Notes under the pieces: model-generated
The model's input: the letters and a program-made list of their open reading frames with translations, nothing else
What the model was told of the DNA's origin: nothing
The model's database searches: none
Made by a program: the position numbers and the translations under genes
In this document: positions 8,619 to 17,115 of the stretch, in pieces
Position numbering within the stretch: the first letter of the stretch is position 1
Layout: every line of letters begins with the position of its first letter
Origin: Streptomyces sp. NBC_01476
GTDB taxonomy: Bacteria > Actinomycetota > Actinomycetes > Streptomycetales > Streptomycetaceae
Direction: 5' to 3'
Assembly (NCBI RefSeq): GCF_036227265.1
Contig: NZ_CP109446.1
Coordinates: 7,891,001 to 7,955,000, forward strand
DNA: 64,000 bases

Positions 8619-9427
8619 CGATGACCACTCACCCAGCGCACTCCGCCCCGGCCGCCGGCTCCGCTCTCGACCCCGCCGCCGACACCGCTCCCGACTCCGT
8701 GGCCGAACCAGCGGCCGACACCTCCGTCCGGGTCAGGGGACTGGTCCGCGCCTTCGGCGAGCGCCGGGTGATCGACGGGCTCGACCTCGACATCAGGCCC
8801 GGCGAGTTCGTCGCCCTCCTCGGCCACAGCGGCTGCGGCAAGAGCACCCTGCTGCGGGTCCTCGCCGGTCTCGACCGCGACATCGAAGGCACGGTCACGG
8901 TGCCCCGCCGCCGCGCGGTGGCCTTCCAGGCGCCCCGGCTGCTGCCGTGGAAGAAGGTGTGGCGCAACGTCGTCCTCGGGCTTCCCGGCCGGGCCGACCG
9001 GGAACTCGCCGATCGCTACCTCGCCGAGGTGGGACTGACCGAACGCGCCTCGGTGTGGCCCAAGACGCTCTCCGGCGGCGAGGCCCAGCGCGTCTCACTG
9101 GCCCGGGCGCTGGTCCGCCGGCCCGATCTGCTGCTGCTCGACGAGCCGTTCGGCGCGCTCGACGCACTGACCCGGGTCAACGCCCAGCGCCTGGTGGGTG
9201 AGTTGTGGACCCGGCACAACTGCGGCGTCCTGCTGGTCACCCACGACGTGGAGGAGGCGGTGCTCCTCGCCGACCGGGTGCTCGTCATGCGGGACGGCGG
9301 CATCGCCCACGAGACGGTGGTCGGCCTGCCCCGGCCCCGTGACATCGGATCGCCGCAGTTCGTGGCGCTGCGTACCGACCTGCTGGCCAAGCTCGGCGTC
9401 GGGGACCGCGAACCGGCCGGCGCCTGA
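8615..9427 (+). CDS. ssuB: Sulfonate-type ABC transporter ATP-binding protein
   Basis: This 270-residue ATPase powers the sulfonate permease. The Walker A motif GHSGCGKST is at 70-78, the Q-loop region AFQAPRLLPWKKV follows, then the signature LSGGEAQR (152-159) and Walker B LLLLDEP (172-178), and the switch His in VTHDVEEA. The length matches SsuB/TauB. The ATG at 8615 overlaps the permease stop (ATGA); a second ATG lies two codons later. The first 37 residues are low-complexity Ala/Pro/Asp and probably dispensable. Confidence 0.9.
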   Translation: MTMTTHPAHSAPAAGSALDPAADTAPDSVAEPAADTSVRVRGLVRAFGERRVIDGLDLDIRPGEFVALLGHSGCGKSTLLRVLAGLDRDIEGTVTVPRRRAVAFQAPRLLPWKKVWRNVVLGLPGRADRELADRYLAEVGLTERASVWPKTLSGGEAQRVSLARALVRRPDLLLLDEPFGALDALTRVNAQRLVGELWTRHNCGVLLVTHDVEEAVLLADRVLVMRDGGIAHETVVGLPRPRDIGSPQFVALRTDLLAKLGVGDREPAGA

Positions 9428-9496
9428 GCCGCCCTCCGCCGCCCTCCATCGCCCCCTGCCCGTAACGACCTTCTCGTACCGACCCTGAGGACACTC

Positions 9497-10516
9497 ATGC
9501 CCCGCTCCGCCCTGCGGCTCTTCGCCGCGCTCTCCGCCGCCCTGGCCCTCAGCGTCTCCCTGGCCGCCTGCGGTGACTCCCCGAAGAAGGACACCGCAGT
9601 CCCCGCCGCCGACGGGCGCCCCGATCTGTCCGGCGTCACCCTCACCCTCGGCGACCAGGCCAACGGACTGCAGACCCTGCTCACCGCGGCCGGCACCCTC
9701 AAGGGCGCCCCCTACAAGGTGAAGTGGGCCGAGTTCCAGGGCGCGGCACCGCTCTTCCAGGCCATGCAGAGCGGCCAGGTCGACACCGGAACCGCCGCCG
9801 ACCTGCCGACGCTGCAAGCGATCAGCGGCGGTCTGAAGATCAAACTCGTCGCCGCCGCCACCTCCAACGGAGCCGGCACCGCGATCATCGCCCGGCCCGG
9901 TTCCCCGGTGAAGACGGTCCAGGACCTCAAGGGCAAGGACGTGGTGGTCTCCTCGGCCAAGGGCAGCATCGCCGAGTACCTGCTGGCCAAGGTGCTCACC
10001 GACGCCGGGCTGAAGTACTCCGACGTCCATGTGCAGTACCTGCTGCCGACCGCCGCGCAGGCCGCGTTCAACGCCGGGAAGATCCAGACCTGGGCGACCT
10101 TCGGCATCTACCAGGACATCGCGGTGCAGAAGGGTGCCCGGATCGTCGTCGACGGCCGGGACGGCCGCACCAGCGGCGTCGGCTTCATCTCCGCCGCGCA
10201 GTCCTCGGTCGCCGACCCGGCCCGCAAGGCCGCCATCGCCGACTTCCTCAACCGGCTCTCCGCCGCCTACACCTGGACCACCGCGCACGCCGACGAGTAC
10301 GCGCACGTCTTCTCCCAGAAGAACGGTGTGCCCGCCGACGTGGCCAGGACGGTCGTCTCCCAGGGCGCGAGCGCCCTCCAGCCGGTCTCACCCGACATCA
10401 CCGCGAAGGTGCAGGGCGTCTCCGACCTGATGCACCGGATCGGTTCGCTGCCCACCGGCGTACAGGTGGCCGGCACGGCCGACACCTCCCTGTACCCCCA
10501 CTCCCCGGCCAAGTGA
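9497..10516 (+). CDS. ssuA: Sulfonate-type ABC transporter substrate-binding lipoprotein
   Basis: This 339-residue binding protein has a lipoprotein signal peptide: a short basic start, a hydrophobic core and the lipobox LAAC at about residues 22-25. The mature part has the SsuA/NMT1-like fold, with VNTAADLPTLQAI-like and VVSSAKGSIAEYLL segments that line the ligand cleft in this family. It is the third gene of the SsuCBA set, 69 bases after the ATPase gene. A sulfonate or sulfate-ester ligand is inferred from family and context. Confidence 0.88.
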   Translation: MPRSALRLFAALSAALALSVSLAACGDSPKKDTAVPAADGRPDLSGVTLTLGDQANGLQTLLTAAGTLKGAPYKVKWAEFQGAAPLFQAMQSGQVDTGTAADLPTLQAISGGLKIKLVAAATSNGAGTAIIARPGSPVKTVQDLKGKDVVVSSAKGSIAEYLLAKVLTDAGLKYSDVHVQYLLPTAAQAAFNAGKIQTWATFGIYQDIAVQKGARIVVDGRDGRTSGVGFISAAQSSVADPARKAAIADFLNRLSAAYTWTTAHADEYAHVFSQKNGVPADVARTVVSQGASALQPVSPDITAKVQGVSDLMHRIGSLPTGVQVAGTADTSLYPHSPAK

Positions 10517-10529
10517 TCGGAGCCCCGCC

Positions 10530-11672
10530 ATGCCCGTCGAGTTCATCAGCGCCACCCACACCACCAACACCACCGAGGCGAGCGGTCCGGGCCGGCACGC
10601 CGGCTTCGACGTCGACTACACCCGCCGCTTCGTACGGGCCCTCGACGACGGCGGCTTCGACTGGACGCTGGTCGCCTACAGTTCGGCGAGTGTCGACGCA
10701 GAACAGGTCGCCCAGTTCGTCGTGAACAACTCCGAGCGGATCAAGCCGATGCTGGCCCACCGGCCCGGCTTCGTCTTCCCCACCCGGGTCGCCAAAGCAC
10801 TGGCCACCATCGACCGGATCGGGCGCGGGCGGCTCGGCCTGCACATCATCTCCGGCGGCAACGACCGCGAACAGGCCCGCGAGGGCGACTATCTGACGAA
10901 GGCCCAGCGGTACGCCAGGTCGGAGGAGTTCATCACCGTCCTGCGCGAGGTGTGGTCCGCGACCGGCCCGATCAGCCACGAGGGGCGGTTCTACCGGTTC
11001 GAGGACTTCGCCACCGAGATCAAGCCCTACCAGGACACCATCCCGGTCTCGGTCGGCGGCTCCTCCCGCGAGGCGTACGAGGTCGGCGGCCGACAGGGGG
11101 ACATCTTCGGGCTCTGGGGAGAACCGCTGAAGGAGACCGCCGAGCAGATCGCCTCGGTCAACGCGGTCGCCGACGCGGCGGGCCGCCCGCACCCGCGGAT
11201 CTGGGTCTCCTTCCGGCCCATCGTCGCCGCGACCGACGAACTGGCCTGGGAGAAGGCGCACGAGACCCTGAGCAAGGTGCGGCAGACCGTGGCCGCCGCA
11301 CCCAAGGGCGCCCGCTACCCCGTGCCCGGCGACGGCGTCCCCGCCAACGCCGGTTCGCAGCGGCTGCTGGAGGTCGCCGCCCGCGGTGAACTCCACGACC
11401 GGGCGCTGTGGACGCCGCTGGTCACCGCGACCAACGCGGCAGGCAGCTCCACCGCGCTGGTCGGCAGCTACGAAACCGTCGCCAAGGCGCTGCTGGACTA
11501 CGTGGACATCGGCTGCGAACTGCTCTCCATCCGCGGCTACGACCCGCTCAACGACGCGATCGACTACGCCCGTTACGTACTGCCGCTGGTCCGCCAGGAG
11601 CTGGCCCACCGTGCCGCGACCGGCGCGGCAGGCGCCGGCTCCCGGGGCGAACCGCTCGCCGCGGCCGGCTGA
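10530..11672 (+). CDS. LLM-class flavin-dependent monooxygenase, alkanesulfonate monooxygenase (SsuD)-like
   Basis: At 380 residues it is almost the same length as E. coli SsuD. Family members use FMNH2 and O2 to cleave the C-S bond of sulfonates, giving sulfite and an aldehyde. Visible family segments include TRVAKALATIDRIGRGRLGLHIISGGND, the QAREGDYL loop and YEVGGRQGDIFGLWGEP. The gene follows the SsuA-like gene by 13 bases. No flavin reductase is encoded in this operon; the reductases at 49-50 kb could serve (inference). Confidence 0.87.
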   Translation: MPVEFISATHTTNTTEASGPGRHAGFDVDYTRRFVRALDDGGFDWTLVAYSSASVDAEQVAQFVVNNSERIKPMLAHRPGFVFPTRVAKALATIDRIGRGRLGLHIISGGNDREQAREGDYLTKAQRYARSEEFITVLREVWSATGPISHEGRFYRFEDFATEIKPYQDTIPVSVGGSSREAYEVGGRQGDIFGLWGEPLKETAEQIASVNAVADAAGRPHPRIWVSFRPIVAATDELAWEKAHETLSKVRQTVAAAPKGARYPVPGDGVPANAGSQRLLEVAARGELHDRALWTPLVTATNAAGSSTALVGSYETVAKALLDYVDIGCELLSIRGYDPLNDAIDYARYVLPLVRQELAHRAATGAAGAGSRGEPLAAAG

Positions 11673-11716
11673 CCCCACCGCCCGTTCCGCCCCGCGACAC
11701 GACAAGGACCCCGCCC

Positions 11717-12157
11717 GTGCCCAGACCCCGTACCACCGCGCCGCCCCTCGCCCCGGCCGGCCACGACCGCAGCGGGGCCTTCCCGCACACGGCCATCCAG
11801 GCGGTGCACGACGCCGGACTGCTCACCGCGGACCGCTTCAAGCAGGCCGCGGGGGAGATCGGGACGCTGCTCTCCACCGCGGAACAGCTGATCTCCGGCG
11901 CCACCGGCCGGCTGGACCGGGCGGTCCCGGTGTCCGGCGCCGAGGCCCTGGCCGCCAAGGTGATCGCCGTACGCCATGCCACCGCCGCCGTCCAGGCCGG
12001 CGTGCGGCTGCTCGGCAACCCCGGGCTCGCCCAGGACAGCCCCTTGGAACGGCACTTCCGCGACATCCAGTCGGCCGGCGTGCACGCCTCGCAGGAGGAC
12101 ACCGCACTGCCCGGCATCGGAGCAGAGGTACCCGCCGCCTCCGGAGCGTCCTCATGA
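11717..12157 (+). CDS. Miniature acyl-CoA dehydrogenase-like protein (C-terminal domain)
   Basis: This 146-residue protein looks like an acyl-CoA dehydrogenase of the SfnC/DszC type from which the middle is missing. The segment FPHTAIQAVHDAGLLT resembles the start of the N-terminal helical domain. The rest, ending PLERHFRDIQSAGVHASQED, resembles the C-terminal four-helix domain with its conserved Arg and Asp. The catalytic core and most of the FAD site are absent. GTG at 11717 has AAGGA eight bases upstream, and the stop overlaps the next gene. Good context argues for an expressed gene, perhaps a structural or flavin-sharing subunit, rather than decay. Confidence 0.65.
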   Translation: MPRPRTTAPPLAPAGHDRSGAFPHTAIQAVHDAGLLTADRFKQAAGEIGTLLSTAEQLISGATGRLDRAVPVSGAEALAAKVIAVRHATAAVQAGVRLLGNPGLAQDSPLERHFRDIQSAGVHASQEDTALPGIGAEVPAASGASS

Positions 12158-13488
12158 GCGGGCCCGCCCTGCCCGACGGCCGCTTCGCCACCGACCGCGA
12201 AACGGTGGACGCCCACCGGCTCGACCGGTCCGGCTGGGTGCCCGCCGGCCGGCCGCTCGGCGTGGCCCTGGCCGCATCCGTGGCCGATGTGCGGGCGGTG
12301 CTCCGCCACGCGAGCGCGACCGGCACACCGGTCGTCGTCCGCGGCGCCGGCACCGGCCTGTCCGGCGCGGCGGCGGCCACCGACGGCAGCATCGTGCTCG
12401 ACGTCAGCCGGCTGAACCGGATCACCGAGATCTCGGTGGCCGACCAACTCGCCGTCGTGGAGCCCGGGGTCATCACCGCCGACCTGGACCGGGCCGCCGC
12501 CGCGCACGGCCTGCGCTACGCGCCCGACCCGGCGAGCGCCGCGATCTCCACCATCGGCGGCAACATCGCCACCAACGCCGGCGGCCTGCGCTGCGCGAAG
12601 TACGGGGTGACCCGCGACTCGGTGCTCTCCCTGGATGTGGTGCTCGCCGACGGCGAGGTGATCAGCACCGGCCACCGCACCGTCAAGAACGTCACCGGCT
12701 ACGACCTCACGGGCCTGTTCACCGGCTCCGAGGGCACCCTCGGGGTGATTGTCGGCGCGACGGTGAGACTGCGTCCGCTGCCGGCCGGGACGGCCACCGT
12801 GGCCGCCTGGTTCGACGACATCGCCGCGGCGGCCGCCGCGGTCACCGCGATCGCGGCCGCCGGAGTACAGCCGGCCGTCGCGGAACTCCTCGACGCGCCG
12901 ACCCTGGCCGCCGTCGAACGGATCACGCCGGGCGGACCCGCGGCCGGTGCCTTCCTGCTCGTGCAGACCGACGGACCCGCCGCCGCCACCGAGGCGGACC
13001 AGGTCCTGGCGGTGCTCGGCGACCGCACCGCCCGGGTCTTCGCCGCCCGGGACGACGCCGAGGCCGAACAGCTGCTGGCGGTGCGCCGCCAGGCGCTGCC
13101 CGCCCTGGAACGGCTCGGCCGGGTACTGATCGAGGACGTCGCGGTCCCGCGCTCCCGGCTCGCCGAAGCCGTCGAGGAGATCCAGGCGATCTCCAAGCGT
13201 CACGCCGTGCCGGTGTTCACCATGGCCCACGCCGCCGACGGCAATCTGCACCCGATCCTGGTGGTGGACCGGGACCGCGAGCTGGACGACGAGGTGTGGG
13301 CCGCAGCCGACGCGATCTTCACCATGGCACTGGACCTGGGCGGCACCCTCACCGGTGAGCACGGTGTCGGCGTGCTCAAGCGCACCTGGCTCGGGAACGA
13401 CCTGGGGGAGCGGAACCTGGCGCTCCAGCGGCGGTTGCGCGCGGTCTTCGACCCGGCCGGGATCCTCAACCCGGGCAAGGCCGTATGA
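12154..13488 (+). CDS. FAD-binding 2-hydroxyacid oxidase, GlcD-like
   Basis: This 444-residue flavoprotein is of the glycolate oxidase GlcD / D-lactate dehydrogenase family. The N-terminal PCMH FAD domain carries VRGAGTGLSGAA and the pyrophosphate-binding IGGNIATNAGGLRCAKYG. The C-terminal domain contains the NLHPI motif and GEHGVGVLKRTWL, with conserved His residues of the substrate/metal site. Family members oxidise 2-hydroxyacids to 2-ketoacids. In a sulfonate operon the substrate might be sulfolactate or mercaptolactate (inference). It overlaps the mini-dehydrogenase gene by four bases and ends the operon. Confidence 0.85.
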   Translation: MSGPALPDGRFATDRETVDAHRLDRSGWVPAGRPLGVALAASVADVRAVLRHASATGTPVVVRGAGTGLSGAAAATDGSIVLDVSRLNRITEISVADQLAVVEPGVITADLDRAAAAHGLRYAPDPASAAISTIGGNIATNAGGLRCAKYGVTRDSVLSLDVVLADGEVISTGHRTVKNVTGYDLTGLFTGSEGTLGVIVGATVRLRPLPAGTATVAAWFDDIAAAAAAVTAIAAAGVQPAVAELLDAPTLAAVERITPGGPAAGAFLLVQTDGPAAATEADQVLAVLGDRTARVFAARDDAEAEQLLAVRRQALPALERLGRVLIEDVAVPRSRLAEAVEEIQAISKRHAVPVFTMAHAADGNLHPILVVDRDRELDDEVWAAADAIFTMALDLGGTLTGEHGVGVLKRTWLGNDLGERNLALQRRLRAVFDPAGILNPGKAV

Positions 13489-13498
13489 CCGCCCGGCG

Positions 13499-14359
13499 TC
13501 AGACCCTGGTCGCCAGCAGGTCGCGGACCGCCGCGGCGGTCACCTCGGCCAGCCTCGGCGGAGCCTCGGTCCTGGCCCGCAGATGGAGCAGCTCGGGCGG
13601 CACCGGCGGCAGGTCGTCCCGCCGCCGCAGCCCCTCGGGCGGCGGCCCGACATCGGCGAGCAGCCCCACCCCCAGGCCGCCGCGGATCGCGTTCATCACC
13701 CCGGCGAGATACGCCGCCTCCACCACGACCGCGGCCGGCAAACCGTGGTCGGCCAGCGTCTCCAGCGCCCGGCGGCGGATCGTGCAGGGGTTGTCGATGA
13801 CGACCACCGGGATCGGTGTCCCGCCGGCCGGCATCCGCCAGGAGGGCGCGGAGAACCAGGACAGCGGCAGCGCGCCCGCGGACGCGCTGTCCCGCTCCCT
13901 GGAGTCGCCCAGGAACACCGCAACGTCGATGTTGCCGCGGTCCAGGCCGTCGTTGAGCCGGGCGCTGCGGTCGATCCGGAAGCGCACGCCGTGCACCGGG
14001 TACCGCTGCTGGAGCACGCTGGTGATGGCGGGCAGGATGCGGTCCGCGGCGTGCTCGGTCGAGCCGACGACGATCGTGCCCGAATCGCGTTCCGCGCGGC
14101 CCAGTCGCACCAGCGCCTCGTCGTGCGCGGCGAGGATCTTCCTGGCCTCCGCGAGCAGCGTCTCGCCCTCCGGCGTGAAACGCATGCCCCGGCCGTCCCG
14201 TTCGACCAGCGGCCGGCCGACCGCCTTCTCCAGCCGGCGCACATGCTGGCTCACCGCGGACTGCGACAGACCGATGGCCGCCGCCGCCCGGTGGAAGCCC
14301 CCGCAGTCGGAAATCGAGGTGAAGGTGCGCAGCGCGGCGATGTCCAGAACCTCGGCCAT
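13499..14359 (-). CDS. LysR-family transcriptional regulator
   Basis: This 286-residue LysR-type regulator has an N-terminal winged helix-turn-helix (about 5-65; LRTFTSISDCGGFHRAAAAIGLSQSAVSQHVRRLEK) followed by a periplasmic-binding-like effector domain. Its stop lies ten bases beyond the convergent GlcD-like gene. CysB/Cbl-like regulators of sulfur genes are also LysR proteins, so control of the neighbouring operon is possible, but it is not divergently arranged and this is only inference. Confidence 0.88.
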   Translation of the reverse strand: MAEVLDIAALRTFTSISDCGGFHRAAAAIGLSQSAVSQHVRRLEKAVGRPLVERDGRGMRFTPEGETLLAEARKILAAHDEALVRLGRAERDSGTIVVGSTEHAADRILPAITSVLQQRYPVHGVRFRIDRSARLNDGLDRGNIDVAVFLGDSRERDSASAGALPLSWFSAPSWRMPAGGTPIPVVVIDNPCTIRRRALETLADHGLPAAVVVEAAYLAGVMNAIRGGLGVGLLADVGPPPEGLRRRDDLPPVPPELLHLRARTEAPPRLAEVTAAAVRDLLATRV

Positions 14360-14508
14360 GCCGCGAGCGTACCAACCTGCGGTTTCCGGAACCCTACGGC
14401 AGCATGTACGGGCTGCCGGAGCGGTGCGGGCGCCCGCGACGGCCGGATCCGCACCCCGCCGCACACCGGGCCCGGACCCCTGCCGGTGCGTCCGGCGGCC
14501 CGCGCTTC

Positions 14509-14538
14509 TTGACAGTTGACCGGCACACCGTCTGTAAT
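14509..14538 (+). promoter_or_regulatory. Consensus-like promoter for a leaderless transcript
   Basis: TTGACA (14509-14514), an 18-bp spacer and TGTAAT (14533-14538) lie seven bases before a GTG at 14546. The match to the vegetative sigma consensus is strong, and the geometry implies that transcription starts at or next to the start codon. Confidence 0.65.
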
Positions 14539-14545
14539 CACGACT

Positions 14546-15841
14546 GTGGTGACGCTTGACGCGCCGGCGGCAGCGCTGCCGCGATGCCCGGTTCCGGGCC
14601 ATGAGGACAGCAAGGTCGTTCTGGGCGGGCGCTATGGAAAGCCCGGCCGCCAACGCCAGTTGTACGTCTGCGACATGGCCAAACCCGGGTCCGCCGCTGC
14701 CTCCCACCGCTTCACCGCGCCGCTGACCCCTCCTACGGTGATCGCGCCGCGCGAGCCGGAACCGGCCGCCGGCGGCGAGGAGTCCGGCTCGCCCACCGAC
14801 GAGCTGCGCACCGCCCGCAAGTACCAGTTCACCGCCCACGACATCGCCTCCGGACTGGTCGCGGTGAGCCGCGGAACGAGCTATGCCCAGGCGGGGGAGG
14901 CCGTACGCCGGCAGGCCGCACGGCGGTGGGGTCCGCCCGGCACCCCTGTCCCCTCCCGGCGGCACGGCACCCTGGTGTCGGACTGGGTCGAGGTCTACGC
15001 CGAGGCGTTGTGGCACGCCCAGGCTCCGTACGCGGCGGCCTGGCCGGAGACCGTGCTGGTGGGTGTCCTGCCGCTGACCGTGGTCCCGCCGGGCAGGCCG
15101 CAGAGCCGGCCCGGCCTGGTCTTCTCGGTGTTCGTGGCCATGACGTACGAGGCGGACGGCCGGGCGGTGGTCTTCGCAATCGGCTCGGCCGCCGGGACGG
15201 GGGCGCGGCACTGGGCCGCGTTCCTGCGGGAACTCGCGCGGGCCAGGACCGGCCGTCCGGTGCGAATCGTCGGTGACGGTTCCGCGGGTCTGGCGCGTGC
15301 GGTGGCCGCGGTGTGGCCGCGGCCCTCGGCGGCCCCCGAGGTGTGGACCGACGAGGCGGTGATGCGCGCCGCGGCACGGCGCATCTGCCGCAGCCGGGGT
15401 CTTGACGGGCGGGACGTACGCCTGTGGATCCTGCTGCAGCGCGCCTGGCGCGGTCCGGAGGACTGGGACCGCTTCGCCGCCGAGGCGCGCCGCTACCGGC
15501 TGCCCGAGCTGGACCGATGGCTGGCGACGGCCGGCCCGATGACGGCGCGTCAGTTCGCCGCCCGCCGGCCCGGCGTCCACCTGTCCCGCCGGGCGGTGCC
15601 GGCCGCGCTGGCGGAACTGGAGACCCGGCTGGGCAAGCGGCGCACCGCCTTCGGCAACCAGGCGCGTACCGACCGGCTGCTCCGGCTGATGGCACTGGAC
15701 ATCTTCGGGATGGCCCGGGTGCACGCGTGGACCGATCTGATCTGTGTCTGGCTGGAGCGGACCGGCGGTCGCCCGACCACCTCCCAGCGGCGGATCGCGG
15801 ACCGTGGCGGACGGCCCTCGCTGCGTGCCGCCGCGCGCTGA
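14546..15841 (+). CDS. Transposase-derived (MULE/IS256-like) protein of unknown role
   Basis: This 431-residue protein has an N-terminal zinc-ribbon-like segment (RCPVPGHE ... LYVCDM), an acidic linker, and a region resembling a MULE/IS256-type DDE domain: FSVFVAMTYEADGRAVVFAIGS, HWAAFLREL and VRIVGDGSAGLARAVAAVWP. The first catalytic Asp expected before the FSV strand is not evident (VGVLPLTV), so it may be a domesticated, non-transposing relative. The GTG at 14546 is chosen because a promoter ends just upstream; a TTG-started extension to 14516 would begin inside the promoter. No inverted repeats were noticed around it. Family assignment is tentative. Confidence 0.55.
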   Translation: MVTLDAPAAALPRCPVPGHEDSKVVLGGRYGKPGRQRQLYVCDMAKPGSAAASHRFTAPLTPPTVIAPREPEPAAGGEESGSPTDELRTARKYQFTAHDIASGLVAVSRGTSYAQAGEAVRRQAARRWGPPGTPVPSRRHGTLVSDWVEVYAEALWHAQAPYAAAWPETVLVGVLPLTVVPPGRPQSRPGLVFSVFVAMTYEADGRAVVFAIGSAAGTGARHWAAFLRELARARTGRPVRIVGDGSAGLARAVAAVWPRPSAAPEVWTDEAVMRAAARRICRSRGLDGRDVRLWILLQRAWRGPEDWDRFAAEARRYRLPELDRWLATAGPMTARQFAARRPGVHLSRRAVPAALAELETRLGKRRTAFGNQARTDRLLRLMALDIFGMARVHAWTDLICVWLERTGGRPTTSQRRIADRGGRPSLRAAAR

Positions 15842-15991
15842 ACTGCCCACCACCGCACGCCGATCGGCGCTCCACCGCCCTCCTGGCCGGCCGCTGTCCC
15901 CGCACTGACCTGCGCCCTTTTCCGCGCCGAGCCGTGGTCTGAGCAGGGGAGTGGCGCCGCACACACTTTCATGTCAATGAAATGCGATGCA

Positions 15992-16021
15992 TTGACAGCC
16001 TCGACGGACGCTGCCCATACT
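15992..16021 (+). promoter_or_regulatory. Promoter of the second sulfonate ABC operon
   Basis: TTGACA (15992-15997), an 18-bp spacer and CATACT (16016-16021) precede an ATG at 16029 by seven bases. The same spacing occurs upstream of 4694 and 14546, pointing to a leaderless mRNA that begins with the leader-peptide start codon. Confidence 0.65.
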
Positions 16022-16028
16022 CGTGGTC

Positions 16029-16106
16029 ATGACTTGCGCTGGTGACTTCCTGTCGCGGCGGCGGTACCTCGACTTCAGTCTCTACAGCGGGGGCGTCTGT
16101 CGCTGA
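16029..16106 (+). CDS. Putative leader peptide (RRxxD...C type) of the second sulfonate ABC operon
   Basis: This 25-residue ORF ends ...LSRRRYLDFSLYSGGVCR and stop, matching the RRx[ILV]D[LF]-7 residues-Cys pattern of the other three leaders in this window. It is probably leaderless. A Cys also occurs at residue 3. The stop lies 203 bases upstream of the permease start. No other gene is seen in that gap. Stalling at Cys codons when cysteine is scarce would be a natural control (inference). Confidence 0.65.
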   Translation: MTCAGDFLSRRRYLDFSLYSGGVCR

Positions 16107-16308
16107 ACGCGCGTGGCCGCGTCCTCTCACACGCGGACCCGTTCTCCCCTCCTCGGCGTGATCCCGCCGACGGAGCGCGTCACGCCCCATCGCTTCGCAC
16201 CGAGCGGCCCTGACCGCGGTGCACCGGGCTCCCTGAGCCATGCGACGCCCGCGCTGTGCCGCGGCCGGCCTGCGCCCCTTTTTTCGCCACGAGCACTGGA
16301 GGACTTCC

Positions 16309-17115
16309 GTGCCCGCTTCTGCCAGCACCAGAAGCATGCCAACCGGCCGACGTATCCGCAGACTGGCGGTGCCGCCGCTGTCCATCGTCGGCGGCCTCGC
16401 GCTGTGGCAGTTGGTGATCAGCGTCTTCCACCCCAACAAGCTCGCCGTGGTGGGTCCCTGGGAGATCGCCCAGGACGCCGGGGATCTGTTCGGCGCCGGC
16501 ACGCTGGGAGCGGACATCAGGCTCAGCCTGGTCCAGCTGCTCAGCGGGCTGGCCATCGCGGTGGTCGCCGGGACGGTGGTCGGCCTGCTGCTGGGCGCCA
16601 ACCGGTGGATCGCCGGTGCGGTGGGCCCCTGGGTGACCGTGCTCTACACCATCCCGGTCATCGCGGTGGCCCCGCTGGTCATCGTCGCGCTGGGCTTCGG
16701 CGACACCGCGAAGATCACCATCGTGGTGGCCTCCGGGTTCTTCCCCATCGTCATCAGCACCCAGGCCGGAGCCGCCGCCGTGGTGGAAGGCGGCCTGCGC
16801 GACGTGACCCGCGCGTTCCGCGCCAACTCCCTCGAAACACTCTGGTACTTGACGCTTCCCGGCACCCTGCCGCACATCCTGACCGGGGTCCGGCTGGCCA
16901 TCGGCCGCTCCCTGATCGCACTGGTCGCGGCGGACCTCTTCGGCTCCACCTCGGGCCTTGGCTACCTGATCATCTCGGGCCAGCAGAATCTCAACACCGA
17001 CGACGTGTATGTCGGCGTGGTGACGCTGAGCGTGATCGGGCTCGTCCTGACCGGCCTGGTCGGGTACTTCGAGCGGCGCCTGACCGCCGCGCGCACCGCA
17101 CGGGTGGGTGTCTGA
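16309..17115 (+). CDS. ABC transporter permease, sulfonate/nitrate/taurine type
   Basis: This 268-residue permease of the SsuC/TauC branch has about six hydrophobic segments and the EAA-loop region VVEGGLRDVTRAFRANSLETLWYLTLPGTLP. GTG at 16309 is preferred because TGGAGGA lies six bases upstream; the longer frame to 16240 adds a basic, non-conserved extension. It overlaps the ATPase gene by one base. It sits in the operon headed by the leader peptide at 16029. The substrate is probably an organosulfur compound, by context. Confidence 0.86.
   Translation: MPASASTRSMPTGRRIRRLAVPPLSIVGGLALWQLVISVFHPNKLAVVGPWEIAQDAGDLFGAGTLGADIRLSLVQLLSGLAIAVVAGTVVGLLLGANRWIAGAVGPWVTVLYTIPVIAVAPLVIVALGFGDTAKITIVVASGFFPIVISTQAGAAAVVEGGLRDVTRAFRANSLETLWYLTLPGTLPHILTGVRLAIGRSLIALVAADLFGSTSGLGYLIISGQQNLNTDDVYVGVVTLSVIGLVLTGLVGYFERRLTAARTARVGV

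Noticed and set aside
14516..14545. TTG start at 14516 for the transposase-like gene
   Set aside because: It falls inside the -35/-10 promoter region; the GTG at 14546 lies exactly seven bases after the -10.
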